This document shows positions 1-8,899 of a stretch of 64,000 nt of DNA, in pieces; position 1 is the stretch's first letter; the number at the start of each line of letters is the position of its first letter. A program made the translations under genes and the position numbers. Source of the stretch: Oharaeibacter diazotrophicus (GTDB lineage: Bacteria; Pseudomonadota; Alphaproteobacteria; Rhizobiales; Pleomorphomonadaceae); contig NZ_SNXY01000007.1 of the NCBI RefSeq assembly GCF_004362745.1, forward strand, positions 62,001 through 126,000, in the 5' to 3' direction. The notes below the pieces were generated by a model. The model was given only the letters and a program-made list of their open reading frames with translations, searched no databases and had not been told where the DNA came from.

Positions 1-624
1 GTTGAAGTCGCCCATCATCACCGTCGGCATCGGCTCGGCGCGCTCGAGCGCGGCCAGCAGCGCCGCGGTCTGGCGACGCCGGCTGCGCTTCAGGAGCCCG
101 AGATGGGCGCCGACGACGCGCAGGCGCCCGGCGGGCAGGTCGATCTCGGCGAGCACCGCGCCGCGCGGCTCGGCCTGCGGCAGCGGCACGCGCTTGATCC
201 GCCGGACCGCGCCGCCGCGCACGAACAGGGCGTTGCCGTGCCAGCCGTGGCTGAGCGGGCGCATCGCGACCGGCACCAGTTCGAGGCCGGTGGTGCGGGC
301 GAGGCGCTCGAGGTCGAGGAGACCGTTGCGCAGGCCGAGCCGGCGGTCGGCCTCCTGGAGGGCCAGCACGTCGGCGCCGAGTTCGGCGACGACGTCGGCG
401 ATGCGGTCGGGATCGAAGCGGCCGTCGGTGCCGACGCACTTGTGGACGTTGTAGGTGGCGACGACGATGCGCGACGTCCGCGCCGGCTCGGCGGGGAAGG
501 CGACGTCGGCGGCGCGGGCCGGCAGCACGGCGTCGAGCGCGGCGGCGAGCCGTTCGCGGCGCCGGCCGCGGGTGCCGCGCCAGGCGAGGAGGGCTCGTTC
601 AAGGCGCGAACGCGCGAGCGTCAT
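1..624 (-). CDS. endonuclease/exonuclease/phosphatase family protein (3' end cut by window)
   Basis: A 208-residue N-terminal part is visible; the C-terminus lies beyond base 1. Seen: an ATYNVHKCVG strand that opens the fold at about residue 50, an LALQEAD stretch carrying the metal-binding Glu at about residue 80, and a VMMGDFN motif at the window edge. These are the ordered motifs of the Mg-dependent phosphodiesterase (EEP) superfamily, which cleaves phosphodiester bonds in nucleic acids or phospholipids. ATG at 622-624 is chosen as the start. The leading 45 residues are Arg/Ala-rich with no convincing signal peptide. The exact substrate cannot be told from this part. Confidence 0.85.
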   Translation of the reverse strand, partial: MTLARSRLERALLAWRGTRGRRRERLAAALDAVLPARAADVAFPAEPARTSRIVVATYNVHKCVGTDGRFDPDRIADVVAELGADVLALQEADRRLGLRNGLLDLERLARTTGLELVPVAMRPLSHGWHGNALFVRGGAVRRIKRVPLPQAEPRGAVLAEIDLPAGRLRVVGAHLGLLKRSRRRQTAALLAALERAEPMPTVMMGDFN

Positions 625-764
625 CGGTCCCTCGTTCGGAGATCGGCGCGGACGGGAGGACCCGCGCCGGGTGGATGGCCGGAAGCGGCGGCTCCCGGAT
701 CGCCCGCGGCTCTGGCAGGCGAATGCGGCAGGGGACGGGCGGCGCCCGTAGCGCGCCCGCGAGT

Positions 765-1481
765 TCAGGCGTCGCGCTCGGCCTCGTAACGGGCGCGGGT
801 CTCGGCGTTCATCGGGTAGAGCCCGGGAAGCGCGACGCCGCGCTCGACCTCGGTCATGATCCAGGCCTCGCGGCGCTCCTGCTCGGGACCGGCGGCGACG
901 ACGTCGGCGACGAGGGCGGCCGGGATCACGACGGCGCCGTCGCCGTCGGCGACGATCACGTCGCGCGGGAACACCGCGACGCCGCCGCAGCCGACCGGTT
1001 GGTCCCAGGCGACGAAGGTGAGGCCGGCGACCGAGGGCGGCGCCGCCGCGCCGGCGCACCACAGCGGCAGCCCGGTCGCCAGCACGCCGGCGCGGTCGCG
1101 CACCGCGCCGTCGGTGACGAGGGCGGCGGCGCCGCGGCGGGCGAGCCGCGCGGCCAGGATGTCGCCGAAGACGCCGGCGTCGGTGACGCCCATGGCGTCG
1201 GCGACCACCACGGCGCCGGGCGGCATCGCCTCGATCGCGGCGCGGGTCGAGATCGGCGAGGCCCACGAGGCCGGCGTCGCGAGGTCCTCGCGCGCCGGCA
1301 CGAAGCGCAGCGTGAAGGCCGGGCCGACGACGCGGCGGCCGTCGTCGCGCTGGGCGACCGGGCCGCGCATCCAGACGTTGCGCAGGCCCTTGCCGAGCAG
1401 GATGGTGGTGACGGTCGCCGTCGAGAGCGTGGCGAGCACTGCCGCCGTCGCCGGGTCGAGGGGGGAGGCGTCCGTGGTCAT
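765..1481 (-). CDS. RraA / 4-hydroxy-4-methyl-2-oxoglutarate aldolase-like protein
   Basis: A 238-residue protein of the RraA-like fold. Members are either class II pyruvate aldolases (HMG/CHA aldolase) or regulators of RNase E. Seen: a central ALVTDGAVRD segment with the Arg-Asp pair that binds pyruvate and metal in the aldolases, and an upstream GDILAARLARRGAAA helix. An in-frame ATG nine codons upstream (1508) is possible; 1481 (MTTDASPLD) is preferred because the upstream codons add only a non-family extension. The gene stands alone between the EEP gene and rpmJ, so there is no pathway context. Aldolase versus RNase regulator is not decidable here. Confidence 0.8.
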   Translation of the reverse strand: MTTDASPLDPATAAVLATLSTATVTTILLGKGLRNVWMRGPVAQRDDGRRVVGPAFTLRFVPAREDLATPASWASPISTRAAIEAMPPGAVVVADAMGVTDAGVFGDILAARLARRGAAALVTDGAVRDRAGVLATGLPLWCAGAAAPPSVAGLTFVAWDQPVGCGGVAVFPRDVIVADGDGAVVIPAALVADVVAAGPEQERREAWIMTEVERGVALPGLYPMNAETRARYEAERDA

Positions 1482-1598
1482 CGCGGGTCGTCCCGTGGCG
1501 GTTGGCATCCGGCAACGGCCTAGCAGGTCGCGCCGCCGCGGGCACCCGGTTTCGTCGCGGCGGCGGGCGGAAAAACGCCGCTGCCGCCGGACGCGCTA

Positions 1599-1627
1599 TT
1601 GACGGGCCGCGGGTCGGTCCTTATGGT
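1599..1627 (+). promoter_or_regulatory. sigma-70-type promoter upstream of rpmJ
   Basis: TTGACG (1599-1604) and TATGGT (1622-1627) are separated by 17 bp, about 135 bp upstream of the rpmJ start. The -35 matches five of six consensus bases. The position and the lack of another gene between make rpmJ the likely target. Confidence 0.5.
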
Positions 1628-1762
1628 CCGCCCGACTTCGCGGCAGGGCCTTGACCGGTCCTGCCGGATTTCGTTCAGGCACAGCGGATCCACGCGACGA
1701 CGGCCTGGGCGCCCCTAGAGGCGCCCGCCCGAACCGCGGCCGGGTCCGAGGGGATGGACCCG

Positions 1763-1888
1763 ATGAAGATCAAGAACTCGCTCAAGTCGCTGCTCGGCCG
1801 CGACCGCAACAACCGGCTCGTGCGCCGCAAGGGCCGCATCTACATCATCAACAAGAAGAACCCGCGCTACAAGGCCCGCCAGGGCTGA
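1763..1888 (+). CDS. rpmJ: 50S ribosomal protein L36 (Cys-less type)
   Basis: A 41-residue basic protein starting [10 protein letters not shown] and ending in YKARQG, the full length and pattern of bacterial ribosomal protein L36 of the alphaproteobacterial/YkgO type. It lacks the Cys3-His zinc ligands of the zinc-binding form. It is part of the large ribosomal subunit near the peptidyl transferase base. ATG 1763 fits the family start and has GAGGGG (1748-1753) nine bases upstream. An in-frame ATG at 1754 overlaps that ribosome-binding site and is less likely. Confidence 0.95.
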   Translation: MKIKNSLKSLLGRDRNNRLVRRKGRIYIINKKNPRYKARQG

Positions 1889-1965
1889 CGGCGTCGGGCC
1901 GCTTTCCTCGGCCCTTCGGACTTCGCGATCTCGACGGCGCATGCCGGGAGGACTATCTTCCCGGC

Positions 1966-2598
1966 ATGCGTTCGTTTTGGCCGTCCCTCCTCGCCGTCCT
2001 CCTCCTCGCCGCCGGCCCCGTCCGGGCGGAGGAGACCCTCCTCGGTCCCCTCGAGCAACCGGCCGCGCCGCCGCGGCAGGCCGATCGGACCGTGCGCTCG
2101 GCGCTGGCGGATTCGGGCCGCGCCGAGCTCGACGACCTGTTTGCCCGGCTCGCGAGCGCCAAGTCGGCCGGCGAGGCCCACCCGGCCGAGCAGAAGATCC
2201 TGCAGCTGTGGACGCGCTCCGGCAGCGCCACCGTCGACCTGATGATGGGTTGGGCCGACAAGGCGATCGGCGAGAAGAACTATCCGCGCGCGCTCGATCT
2301 CCTCGACGAGGTGCTGGTGCTGAAGCCGGACTTCGCCGAGGGCTACAACCGCCGCGCCACGGTCCACTACCTCACCGACGACTACCGCTTGGCGCTGCGC
2401 GACATCCGCGCCACGCTGGCGCTGGAGCCGCGGCACTTCGGGGCGCTGTCCGGCTTCGGCGCCATCCTCGCCGACATCGGCGACACCCGCCGCGCCGAGG
2501 AGATCTTCCGCAAGGCGCTGGCGCTGCATCCCAATCTGACCGGGGTCAAGGAACGGCTCGACGACCTCGAGGCCGCCGACAAGGGCAGCCCGACCTGA
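1966..2598 (+). CDS. exported TPR-repeat protein
   Basis: A 210-residue protein with a signal peptide (MRSFWPSLLAVLLLAAGPVRA, cleavage after about residue 21) and three or four tetratricopeptide units from about residue 90 on. A typical unit has Gly-Tyr/Asn-Arg-Arg-Ala at the turn and ends with a proline-capped LEP/LKP/LHP. TPRs form a superhelical protein-protein scaffold, here probably periplasmic. ATG 1966 is chosen because the signal peptide starts there; the longer reading frame upstream overlaps rpmJ and lacks family features. Partner and process are unknown. Confidence 0.8.
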   Translation: MRSFWPSLLAVLLLAAGPVRAEETLLGPLEQPAAPPRQADRTVRSALADSGRAELDDLFARLASAKSAGEAHPAEQKILQLWTRSGSATVDLMMGWADKAIGEKNYPRALDLLDEVLVLKPDFAEGYNRRATVHYLTDDYRLALRDIRATLALEPRHFGALSGFGAILADIGDTRRAEEIFRKALALHPNLTGVKERLDDLEAADKGSPT

Positions 2599-2620
2599 CC
2601 GCCGGCCGGACCCGCCCCCG

Positions 2621-3628
2621 ATGATCCTCCTCACCCTCCTCGCGGGTCTCGCCGGCGCGGGCGCCGTGCTCGCCGTGGCGAGCGCCGTCGGTGCCGCCGC
2701 GATCGACCGCCGCCATCCGCCGCATGGCCGGATCGTCGACGTCGACGGCCTTTCCGTCCACGTGGTCGACGTCGCGCCGGATCCCGCCGGCGGCGAGGCG
2801 CTCCCCGTGCTGTTCGTGCACGGCGCCAGCGGCAATCTCGACGAATTGCGCGCCGCGCTCGGGCCCAGGCTCGCCGACCGGCGGACGATCTGGTTCGACC
2901 GGCCCGGCCACGGCCATTCGGCGCGCGGGCCGCGGCGGATGTCCGCGCCGGTCGAGCAGGCGCGGATCGCCGCCGGGCTGCTCGACCGCCTCGGCGTCGA
3001 CCGTGCCGTGGTGGTCGGTCATTCCTGGGGCGGCGCCGTCGCCGCGGCGTTGGCGGTGACCCGGCCCGACAAGGTGGCCGGACTGGTGTTCGTCGCACCG
3101 GCGACCCATCCCTGGCCGGGCGGCGTCACGTGGTACTACACCGTCTCGACCCTGCCGGTGCTCGGCCGGCTGTTCGCCTGGACGCTGGCGCTGCCGGTCG
3201 GCGCGCTGCTCTTGCGGCCGGCGGCCGCCGGCGTGTTCCATCCGGAGCCGATGCCGCCGGCCTATCCGGAGGTGGCGCGGATCGCGCTGGTGCTGAGGCC
3301 GGAGACATTCCTCGCCAACGCCCGCGACGTCGCCGACCTCGCGGCCAACGTCGCGGCCCTCGCGCCGCGATACCCCGAGATCGCGGTGCCCACGGCGGTC
3401 GTCACCGGCGACGCCGATACGGTGGTGCTGCCGGCGATCCATTCCGAGGGGCTGGTGCGCGACATCGCCGGCGCCGAACTGGTGCTGCTGCCGGGCGCCG
3501 GGCACATGCCGCACCACACCCGGCCGGAGGCCGTGGTGGCGGCGATCGCGCGGGTGGCGGCGGCGGCGCGGGAAAGCGCCGATGCCGGCGCGTCTGCCCC
3601 CTTGCGCGCGGTGCCGGAAAGCGGTTAG
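2621..3628 (+). CDS. alpha/beta hydrolase
   Basis: A 335-residue protein with an N-terminal hydrophobic segment (residues 1-25, anchor or signal) followed by an alpha/beta-hydrolase domain. Seen: the oxyanion strand LFVHGASGNLDEL at about residue 65, the nucleophile elbow GHSWGG (Ser) at about 135, an acid in TGDADTVV near 265 and the catalytic His in LLPGAGHMPHH near 292. The complete Ser-Asp-His triad implies an active esterase, lipase or dehalogenase-type hydrolase. It starts 22 bp after the TPR gene and may be cotranscribed. The substrate is unknown. Confidence 0.88.
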   Translation: MILLTLLAGLAGAGAVLAVASAVGAAAIDRRHPPHGRIVDVDGLSVHVVDVAPDPAGGEALPVLFVHGASGNLDELRAALGPRLADRRTIWFDRPGHGHSARGPRRMSAPVEQARIAAGLLDRLGVDRAVVVGHSWGGAVAAALAVTRPDKVAGLVFVAPATHPWPGGVTWYYTVSTLPVLGRLFAWTLALPVGALLLRPAAAGVFHPEPMPPAYPEVARIALVLRPETFLANARDVADLAANVAALAPRYPEIAVPTAVVTGDADTVVLPAIHSEGLVRDIAGAELVLLPGAGHMPHHTRPEAVVAAIARVAAAARESADAGASAPLRAVPESG

Positions 3629-3857
3629 ACGGACGCCGACGGACCGACGGCGGCGCTCGCGCACGCCGGCCCGCCGCGATCATGAACACCAGGCCGGGCC
3701 CCTCTGGCAGTCCGCACCGGGCTGCGATGTCGGACTGGATCCCACGTCGGTTCGGCACGGTGCGATCCACTCCCCCGCGCTTCCCTCCCTTCGTCGCGAA
3801 GCGTTGACGGCTGGCCTGCCCGTCGCCGGACCTCGATCTCTCGAGGTTTGGTCGAAC

Positions 3858-4523
3858 ATGGAAATCTTCACCTCCGCGGGTCTCGCCGCGCTACTCCAGG
3901 TCATCGCGATCGACCTGGTGCTGGCCGGCGACAACGCGATCGTCATCGGTCTCGCCGCCGCCGGCCTGCCCAAGGCCCAGCGCGCCAAGGCGATCCTGGT
4001 CGGCATCGTCGCCGCCACCGTACTGCGCATCGGCTTCGCCGCCGCGGCGACGCAACTGCTCCAGATCCTCGGCCTCTTGCTGGTCGGCGGTATCCTGCTC
4101 CTGTGGGTGTGCTGGAAGATGTGGCGCGAGCTGCGCTCCTCGCACGCCGAGGAGGCCGCGGCGGAGGAGGCCCTCGCCGGCGAGGACCTGAACGCCGACG
4201 GCACCATCGCCGGCGGTGCGCCGCAGAAGACCTTCGCCCAGGCGGCGTGGCAGATCGTGGTCGCCGACGTCTCGATGTCGCTCGACAACGTGCTGGCGGT
4301 CGCCGGCGCCGCCCGCGAGCACCCGACCGTGCTGGTGATCGGCCTCGTGCTGTCGATCGCCCTGATGGGCATCGCCGCGAGCTTCATCGCCCGCCTGCTC
4401 AACCGCTTCCGCTGGATCGCCTACGTCGGCCTCGCGATCATCCTCTACGTCGCGATCGAGATGATCTGGCGCGGCGCCCACGAGGTCTGGCCGGCGGTCG
4501 CCGCCGTCGCCGCGACCATGTGA
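3858..4523 (+). CDS. TerC-family integral membrane protein
   Basis: A 221-residue, roughly seven-helix membrane protein. The two TerC signature repeats are present: IDLVLAGDNAIVIGL near residue 15 and VADVSMSLDNVLAVAGAA near residue 140, each with the buried Asp-Asn that binds metal. The family (TerC/YjbE/Alx) exports Mn2+ or supplies metal to exported enzymes. The central cytosolic loop (about 95-125) is acidic and charged. The 229-bp upstream region shows no convincing yybP-ykoY manganese riboswitch. Convergent with pyk, separated by a 44-bp palindromic terminator. Confidence 0.9.
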   Translation: MEIFTSAGLAALLQVIAIDLVLAGDNAIVIGLAAAGLPKAQRAKAILVGIVAATVLRIGFAAAATQLLQILGLLLVGGILLLWVCWKMWRELRSSHAEEAAAEEALAGEDLNADGTIAGGAPQKTFAQAAWQIVVADVSMSLDNVLAVAGAAREHPTVLVIGLVLSIALMGIAASFIARLLNRFRWIAYVGLAIILYVAIEMIWRGAHEVWPAVAAVAATM

Positions 4524-4616
4524 TGCTGCCCGTCCGCGCGCGAGTGCCGGTGCGCCGGGACTCGTGCGCGGACGCGCCGTTCGGCCGGTTTGCCGGTCGG
4601 GCCCAGCGCGCCGAAA

Positions 4617-4660
4617 ACGGAAACGGCCGCCGCATCCCGGGATGCGGCGGCCGTTTCCGT
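4617..4660. terminator. bidirectional terminator, 44-bp perfect palindrome
   Basis: Bases 4617-4638 and 4639-4660 are perfect reverse complements (core GCCGCCGCATCCCGGGATGC). The element lies between the convergent terC-family gene and pyk, so it can stop transcription from both sides. Confidence 0.8.
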
Positions 4661-4682
4661 GTTCGAGATCCCTCGGGCGTGC

Positions 4683-6119
4683 TCAGATGCCGCTGAGGCC
4701 GTCGGCGCCGATGAAGGCGATGCGCAGGAGGTTGGTCGCGCCCGGGGTGCCGAAGGGCACGCCGGCGGTGATGATGATGCGCTGGCCGGGACGGCCGAAG
4801 CCCTCCTCGTAGGCGATCCGGCAGGAGCGGTCGACGAGGTCGTCGAGGCTGCGGGCGTCGTCGCCGACGACGCTGTGCAGGCCCCAGACCAGCGCCAGCC
4901 GGCGCGCCATCGCCCGGTTCGGCGACAGCGCGATGATCGGCGTCGACGGCCGCTCGCGCGAAGCGCGGATGCCGGTGGCGCCCGAGGAGGTGAAGCAGAC
5001 GATGGCGGCGACGCCGAGCGTCTCGGCGATCTGGCGGGCGGCCGAGGAGATCACGTCGGCGCCGGTCTGCTGCGGGTCCGGGCGCTGGGCGTGCAGGATC
5101 GAGGAGTAGTACTCGTTGCGCTCCTGCGCCTCGGCGATCCGGCTCATGGTCTCGACCGCCTCGACCGGGTAGGCGCCGGCGGCGGATTCGGCCGAGAGCA
5201 TGATGGCGTCGGCGCCCTCGAACACCGCGGTGGCGACGTCGGAGGTCTCGGCGCGGGTCGGCACCGGCGACTGGATCATCGATTCCAGCATCTGGGTGGC
5301 GACGATCACCGGCTTGCCGGCCTTGCGGCACATGCGGGTGATGCGCTTCTGGATGCCCGGCACCGCCTCGAGTGGCATCTCGACGCCGAGGTCGCCGCGG
5401 GCGACCATCAGCGCGTCGGACAGCTCCATGATCTCGTCGAGCCGCTCGACCGCCTGCGGCTTCTCGATCTTCGACATCACGCCGGCCTTGCCGCGCACGA
5501 TCTTGCGGACGTCGGCGACGTCCTCGGCGCGCTGCACGAAGGAGAGGGCGATCCAGTCGACCTCGGCGTCGAGCGCGGCGAGGAGGTCGGCGTGGTCCTT
5601 CTCGGTCATGGCGCCCGAGGTCAGGATGGTGTCGGGCAGCGAGATGCCCTTGCGGTCGGAGATCTTGCCGCCGACCTCGACCTCGGTGACGGCGGTCTCG
5701 CCGTCGTTGGAGATCGTGCGCAGGCGCAGCTTGCCGTCGTCGATCAGCAGCCGGTGCCCGGGACGCAGGGCGTCCATGATGTCCTCGTGCGGCAGGTGCA
5801 CGCCGTTGCGGTCGCCGTCGACCTTGCCGCGGTGGAGCGTGAAGCGCTGGCCGATCTCGATCATCTGCGGACCGGACGCGAAGGTGCCGAGGCGCAGCTT
5901 CGGGCCCTGCAGGTCGGCGAGGATGCCGATCGGCCGGCCGAACTCGTGCTCGACGGCGCGGATCCGCGTCACCAGCTCGCGCAGCTTGTCGTGGCTGGTG
6001 TGGCTCATGTTGATGCGGAACAGGTCGGCGCCGGCGCGGTAGAGCGCGGCGATCACCGACTGTTCCGACGACGCCGGCCCGAGGGTGGCGAGGATCTTGA
6101 CCTTGCGATTGCGTCTCAT
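4683..6119 (-). CDS. pyk: pyruvate kinase
   Basis: A 478-residue pyruvate kinase: phosphoenolpyruvate + ADP to pyruvate + ATP, the last step of glycolysis, cytosolic. Seen: KVKILATLGPASS at the N-terminus, FRINMSHTSH near residue 36, the K+/Mg2+ site MSKIEKPQAVERLDEI near 215, VARGDLGVEM near 240 and ATQMLESMI near 275. A C-terminal allosteric domain follows after residue 340, so the length is typical. The start (ATG 6119) overlaps the stop of the upstream DUF1036 gene by 4 bp (ATGA), indicating translational coupling. Confidence 0.97.
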   Translation of the reverse strand: MRRNRKVKILATLGPASSEQSVIAALYRAGADLFRINMSHTSHDKLRELVTRIRAVEHEFGRPIGILADLQGPKLRLGTFASGPQMIEIGQRFTLHRGKVDGDRNGVHLPHEDIMDALRPGHRLLIDDGKLRLRTISNDGETAVTEVEVGGKISDRKGISLPDTILTSGAMTEKDHADLLAALDAEVDWIALSFVQRAEDVADVRKIVRGKAGVMSKIEKPQAVERLDEIMELSDALMVARGDLGVEMPLEAVPGIQKRITRMCRKAGKPVIVATQMLESMIQSPVPTRAETSDVATAVFEGADAIMLSAESAAGAYPVEAVETMSRIAEAQERNEYYSSILHAQRPDPQQTGADVISSAARQIAETLGVAAIVCFTSSGATGIRASRERPSTPIIALSPNRAMARRLALVWGLHSVVGDDARSLDDLVDRSCRIAYEEGFGRPGQRIIITAGVPFGTPGATNLLRIAFIGADGLSGI

Positions 6120-6607
6120 CGGATCGCCCCGTTGCCCTTCTGCGTCGGCTGGTAGAGATGGACGGTCCAGCTGCGCTGCTCGGCGGTGTCGATCTCGAAG
6201 AAACCGGTCCGCTCGTAGCCGCGCGCGACGCAGTCCTCGACGCCGACGATGGTGAACATCTTGCGCCGGGTGCACATGGTCGCCTTGCCGCTCCACTCCC
6301 CGCCTCGATTGGCGTCTACCGCGTAGAGATAATAGTACCGTGACCCCAGCGCCCCGGAGAGGAGCGTCCCGCACTTCTGCCCGCCGATGTTCCACCAACC
6401 TTCCGATCGCCAGCCGTCCTTGGCCTTGTAGCCGATGGCGACGGAGACGGTGCTGTCGGTCTTGTTGCAGAGACGCAGGTCGGCCAGTGCCGGCGCCGCG
6501 CCCGCGAGCAGGGTCGCCGCGGCGAGCGCGGGCACGACCAGCCCGAGCCCCGTGCGCGCACCGGGCCGCCGGCCTGCCGAAGTCCGTGATTCCGCAGAGG
6601 CCTTCAT
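6116..6607 (-). CDS. DUF1036 family exported protein
   Basis: A 163-residue protein (or 167 from an ATG at 6619) with a Tat- or Sec-like N-terminus (RRPGARTGLGLVVPALAAATLLAGAAPALA) and a DUF1036 domain. This begins LRLCNKTDSTVSVAIGYK and has four conserved cysteines that could form disulfides (LCN, KCGT, MCTRR, DCVARG). Members are small periplasmic proteins of unknown function, commonly found next to pyk in Hyphomicrobiales. Here it is translationally coupled to pyk through a 4-bp overlap. No catalytic motif is visible. Confidence 0.85.
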   Translation of the reverse strand: MKASAESRTSAGRRPGARTGLGLVVPALAAATLLAGAAPALADLRLCNKTDSTVSVAIGYKAKDGWRSEGWWNIGGQKCGTLLSGALGSRYYYLYAVDANRGGEWSGKATMCTRRKMFTIVGVEDCVARGYERTGFFEIDTAEQRSWTVHLYQPTQKGNGAIR

Positions 6608-6791
6608 CGTCGAGCACATCGTCGAGCGTCCGCCTTATCGCGTGAGGGACACCGGCAGTCAACGCGAGAGATCGCATGGCTCGGCCTTGTGCTTGGCCTT
6701 GTCATGCGTCCTGCGCAGATCGTTGCCCACCGCCTGCGCCGTGCGGCGGCCTCGGCCGGCCCGGCCGCGGCGACCCGGCGCGCCGCGGGGC

Positions 6792-7700
6792 TCACGACCG
6801 CGGCCTCGCGACGAAGATGCCGGCGAGGATGGCGAGGCCGCCGACGACCTGCTGCCAGCCGAGCGTCTCGCCGAGCACGGCCCAGGCGACCAGCGCGGCG
6901 GCGATCGCCTCGAGGAAGATCACCAGCGAGGAGAAGGCGGCGGAGAGGTGGCCGAGGGCGAAGGCGAGCAGGCCCTGGCCGCCGGCGTGGCTGACGAAGG
7001 CGAGGGCGAACAGCGCCGCGACGCCGCCCGCGCTCGACGGCAGCAGCCGCGGCTCCAGCGCGCTCGCCACCGCCAGCAGGCAGGCGGCGGTGATCGCCGT
7101 GTTGACGAAGGTGATCGATCCGGAGGTGGCGGTGCGGCGGGCGACGCGCACGGCGAGGAAATAGGCGCCGAAGAACACCGAGGTGGCGAGGCCGTAGAGG
7201 TCGCCGACGAGGTGCTCGGGGGCGAGCGTGTAGGAGCCGCCGATCAGCACGGCGCCGCCGGCGAGGCAGAGCGCGAGTCCTCCGAACACCGACTTCTCCA
7301 CCCTCTCGCCGATGAAGAGACCCGAGCCGAGCACGACCCAGACCGGCGCCATGGTGGCGAGGAAGGTGGCGTTGGCGACCGAGGTGTTGACGATCGCGAG
7401 GTGCCAGCAGATCAGGTCGCCGGAGAAGAACAGGCCGGCGGCCCAGACCGAGGGCGCCGAAAAGGCCCGGCGCAGCGCCGCGGTGCCGCCGTCGGACAGC
7501 GCCCACACCGCCAGGATCGGCAGCGCGAGGGCGACGCGCCAGAAGGCGCTGGCGAACGGGCCGACGTCGGCGAGGCGGACGAAGGTCGGCGACACGCCCA
7601 TCGCCACCGCGCCGGCGACCAGGGCGGCGACGGCGAGGGCGGTTCGATCGACGGGGGACGGCTCGGGGACGGCGACGGTCGCTTCGGCTCGCTGCTGCAC
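6792..7700 (-). CDS. EamA/DMT-superfamily transporter
   Basis: A 302-residue protein with ten predicted hydrophobic helices in two EamA halves. The first half starts near residue 22 (LAVAALVAGAVAMGVSPTFVRL), the second near residue 165. Conserved patterns include FWRVALALPIL and the terminal GEXLGWQQVVGGLAILAGI helix typical of metabolite exporters such as RhaT/YdcZ-like proteins. The start codon is GTG at 7700; no better start is seen downstream before the first helix. It separates pyk-DUF1036 from the amidohydrolase-gapR pair, a neighbourhood usually contiguous in related genomes. The substrate is unknown. Confidence 0.9.
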   Translation of the reverse strand: MQQRAEATVAVPEPSPVDRTALAVAALVAGAVAMGVSPTFVRLADVGPFASAFWRVALALPILAVWALSDGGTAALRRAFSAPSVWAAGLFFSGDLICWHLAIVNTSVANATFLATMAPVWVVLGSGLFIGERVEKSVFGGLALCLAGGAVLIGGSYTLAPEHLVGDLYGLATSVFFGAYFLAVRVARRTATSGSITFVNTAITAACLLAVASALEPRLLPSSAGGVAALFALAFVSHAGGQGLLAFALGHLSAAFSSLVIFLEAIAAALVAWAVLGETLGWQQVVGGLAILAGIFVARPRS

Positions 7701-7888
7701 GGTCTCTTCTTCTTCGGTCCGATCCGCTGGTTGCGCCCGATCCGCGCGGCCGCCGCGGCGGTCCGAGCGCGTCCCGGGCGGCGGAAGGGGGCCCGGCGGA
7801 CGGACGAGGTCGCCGCTTCTTACCCGCGATGGTGCGCCGGGGAAAGGCGGCTGACAAGACCGGCCGGGAACGATATCCCTTCGCGATC

Positions 7889-8728
7889 ATGTGCGAAGCT
7901 CCCCCGTCCACCGTTTGCGACGACGATGCGCCGTTCGAGCGGATCGACGGCGCCCGCGCCTCCGGCGTGCTGTTCCTGTGCGATCACGCCTCCAACCGGG
8001 TGCCTGCGCCCTTCGGCGCGCTCGGCCTGCCGCCGGCCGAGTTCGCCCGCCACATCGCCTACGACATCGGCGCCGCCCGGTTGACGCGCCGGCTGGCGGC
8101 GCTCGCCGGCGCGCCGGCGCTGCTGACGCGCTTCTCCCGCCTCGTGATCGACCCCAACCGCGGCGAGGACGACCCGACGCTGGTGATGCGCCTCTCCGAC
8201 GGCGCGGTGGTGCCCGGCAACGCGGCGATCGACGCCGCGGGCCGCGCCGATCGGATCGCGCGGCTGCACCGGCCCTACCACGCGGCGATCGCCGCCGAAC
8301 TCGACGCCTTCGCCGCCGCGGGCGTCGTGCCGGCGATCGTGTCGCTGCACTCGTTCACGCCGGCCTGGAAGGGCCGGGCGCGGCCCTGGCACGTCGCCGT
8401 GCTGTGGGACGCCGACCCGAGGCTCAGCCGCGACCTGATCGCCGCGCTGGCGGCGGATGGCGACCTCGTCGTCGGCGACAACCAGCCCTACGACGGCGCG
8501 CTCGAGGGCGACACGCTCAACCGCCACGGCACCGCGCGCGGCCTGCCGCACACGCTGATCGAGGTGCGCCAGGACCTCGTCGCCGACGACGCCGGCGCCG
8601 ACGCCTGGGCCGACCGGCTGTGGGCGGCGCTGGCGCCGATCCTCGCCGATCCCGCCCTGCACCGGATCGAGCGGCACGGCTCGCGCACCGGCCGGCACCG
8701 CCGGCGGCGACCCGGCGAATCGGGTTGA
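7889..8728 (+). CDS. N-formylglutamate amidohydrolase family protein
   Basis: A 279-residue metal-dependent amidohydrolase (HutG-type/FGase family). Seen: FLCDHASNRVP near residue 31, LVIDPNRGEDDPTL near 92, LHRPYH near 130 and IVSLHSFTPAWKGR near 155. These are the family zinc-site and substrate motifs. Members hydrolyse N-formyl-L-glutamate to formate and glutamate in histidine degradation, though many homologues lack any hut neighbours, as here. ATG 7889 (MCEAPPS) is chosen over a start 20 codons upstream. Confidence 0.9.
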   Translation: MCEAPPSTVCDDDAPFERIDGARASGVLFLCDHASNRVPAPFGALGLPPAEFARHIAYDIGAARLTRRLAALAGAPALLTRFSRLVIDPNRGEDDPTLVMRLSDGAVVPGNAAIDAAGRADRIARLHRPYHAAIAAELDAFAAAGVVPAIVSLHSFTPAWKGRARPWHVAVLWDADPRLSRDLIAALAADGDLVVGDNQPYDGALEGDTLNRHGTARGLPHTLIEVRQDLVADDAGADAWADRLWAALAPILADPALHRIERHGSRTGRHRRRRPGESG

Positions 8729-8899
8729 CGGGCGGGGGCTCTTCCGCCTTCATGCCGCCCGACCGGGCCGGGGCCGAGCGCCGACGGCCCGCCCATGGAT
8801 GCCATCGGGGTTCCCGGCCCCCGCGGGTCCGCGGCGCTTCCCGTGCGGGCGCCGCCCGACCGGCGGCCGAGGCCCCGCCAGACTTTGGAGATCAGGACG

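Noticed and set aside
3629-3857. Possible yybP-ykoY manganese riboswitch before the TerC-family gene
   Set aside because: The region is GC-rich and can fold, but the conserved riboswitch core sequences could not be found by eye.
8391-8406. TGGCACG...GTGC match to a sigma-54 promoter within the N-formylglutamate amidohydrolase gene
   Set aside because: It lies inside a coding region with no downstream gene suited to it; chance match in GC-rich DNA.
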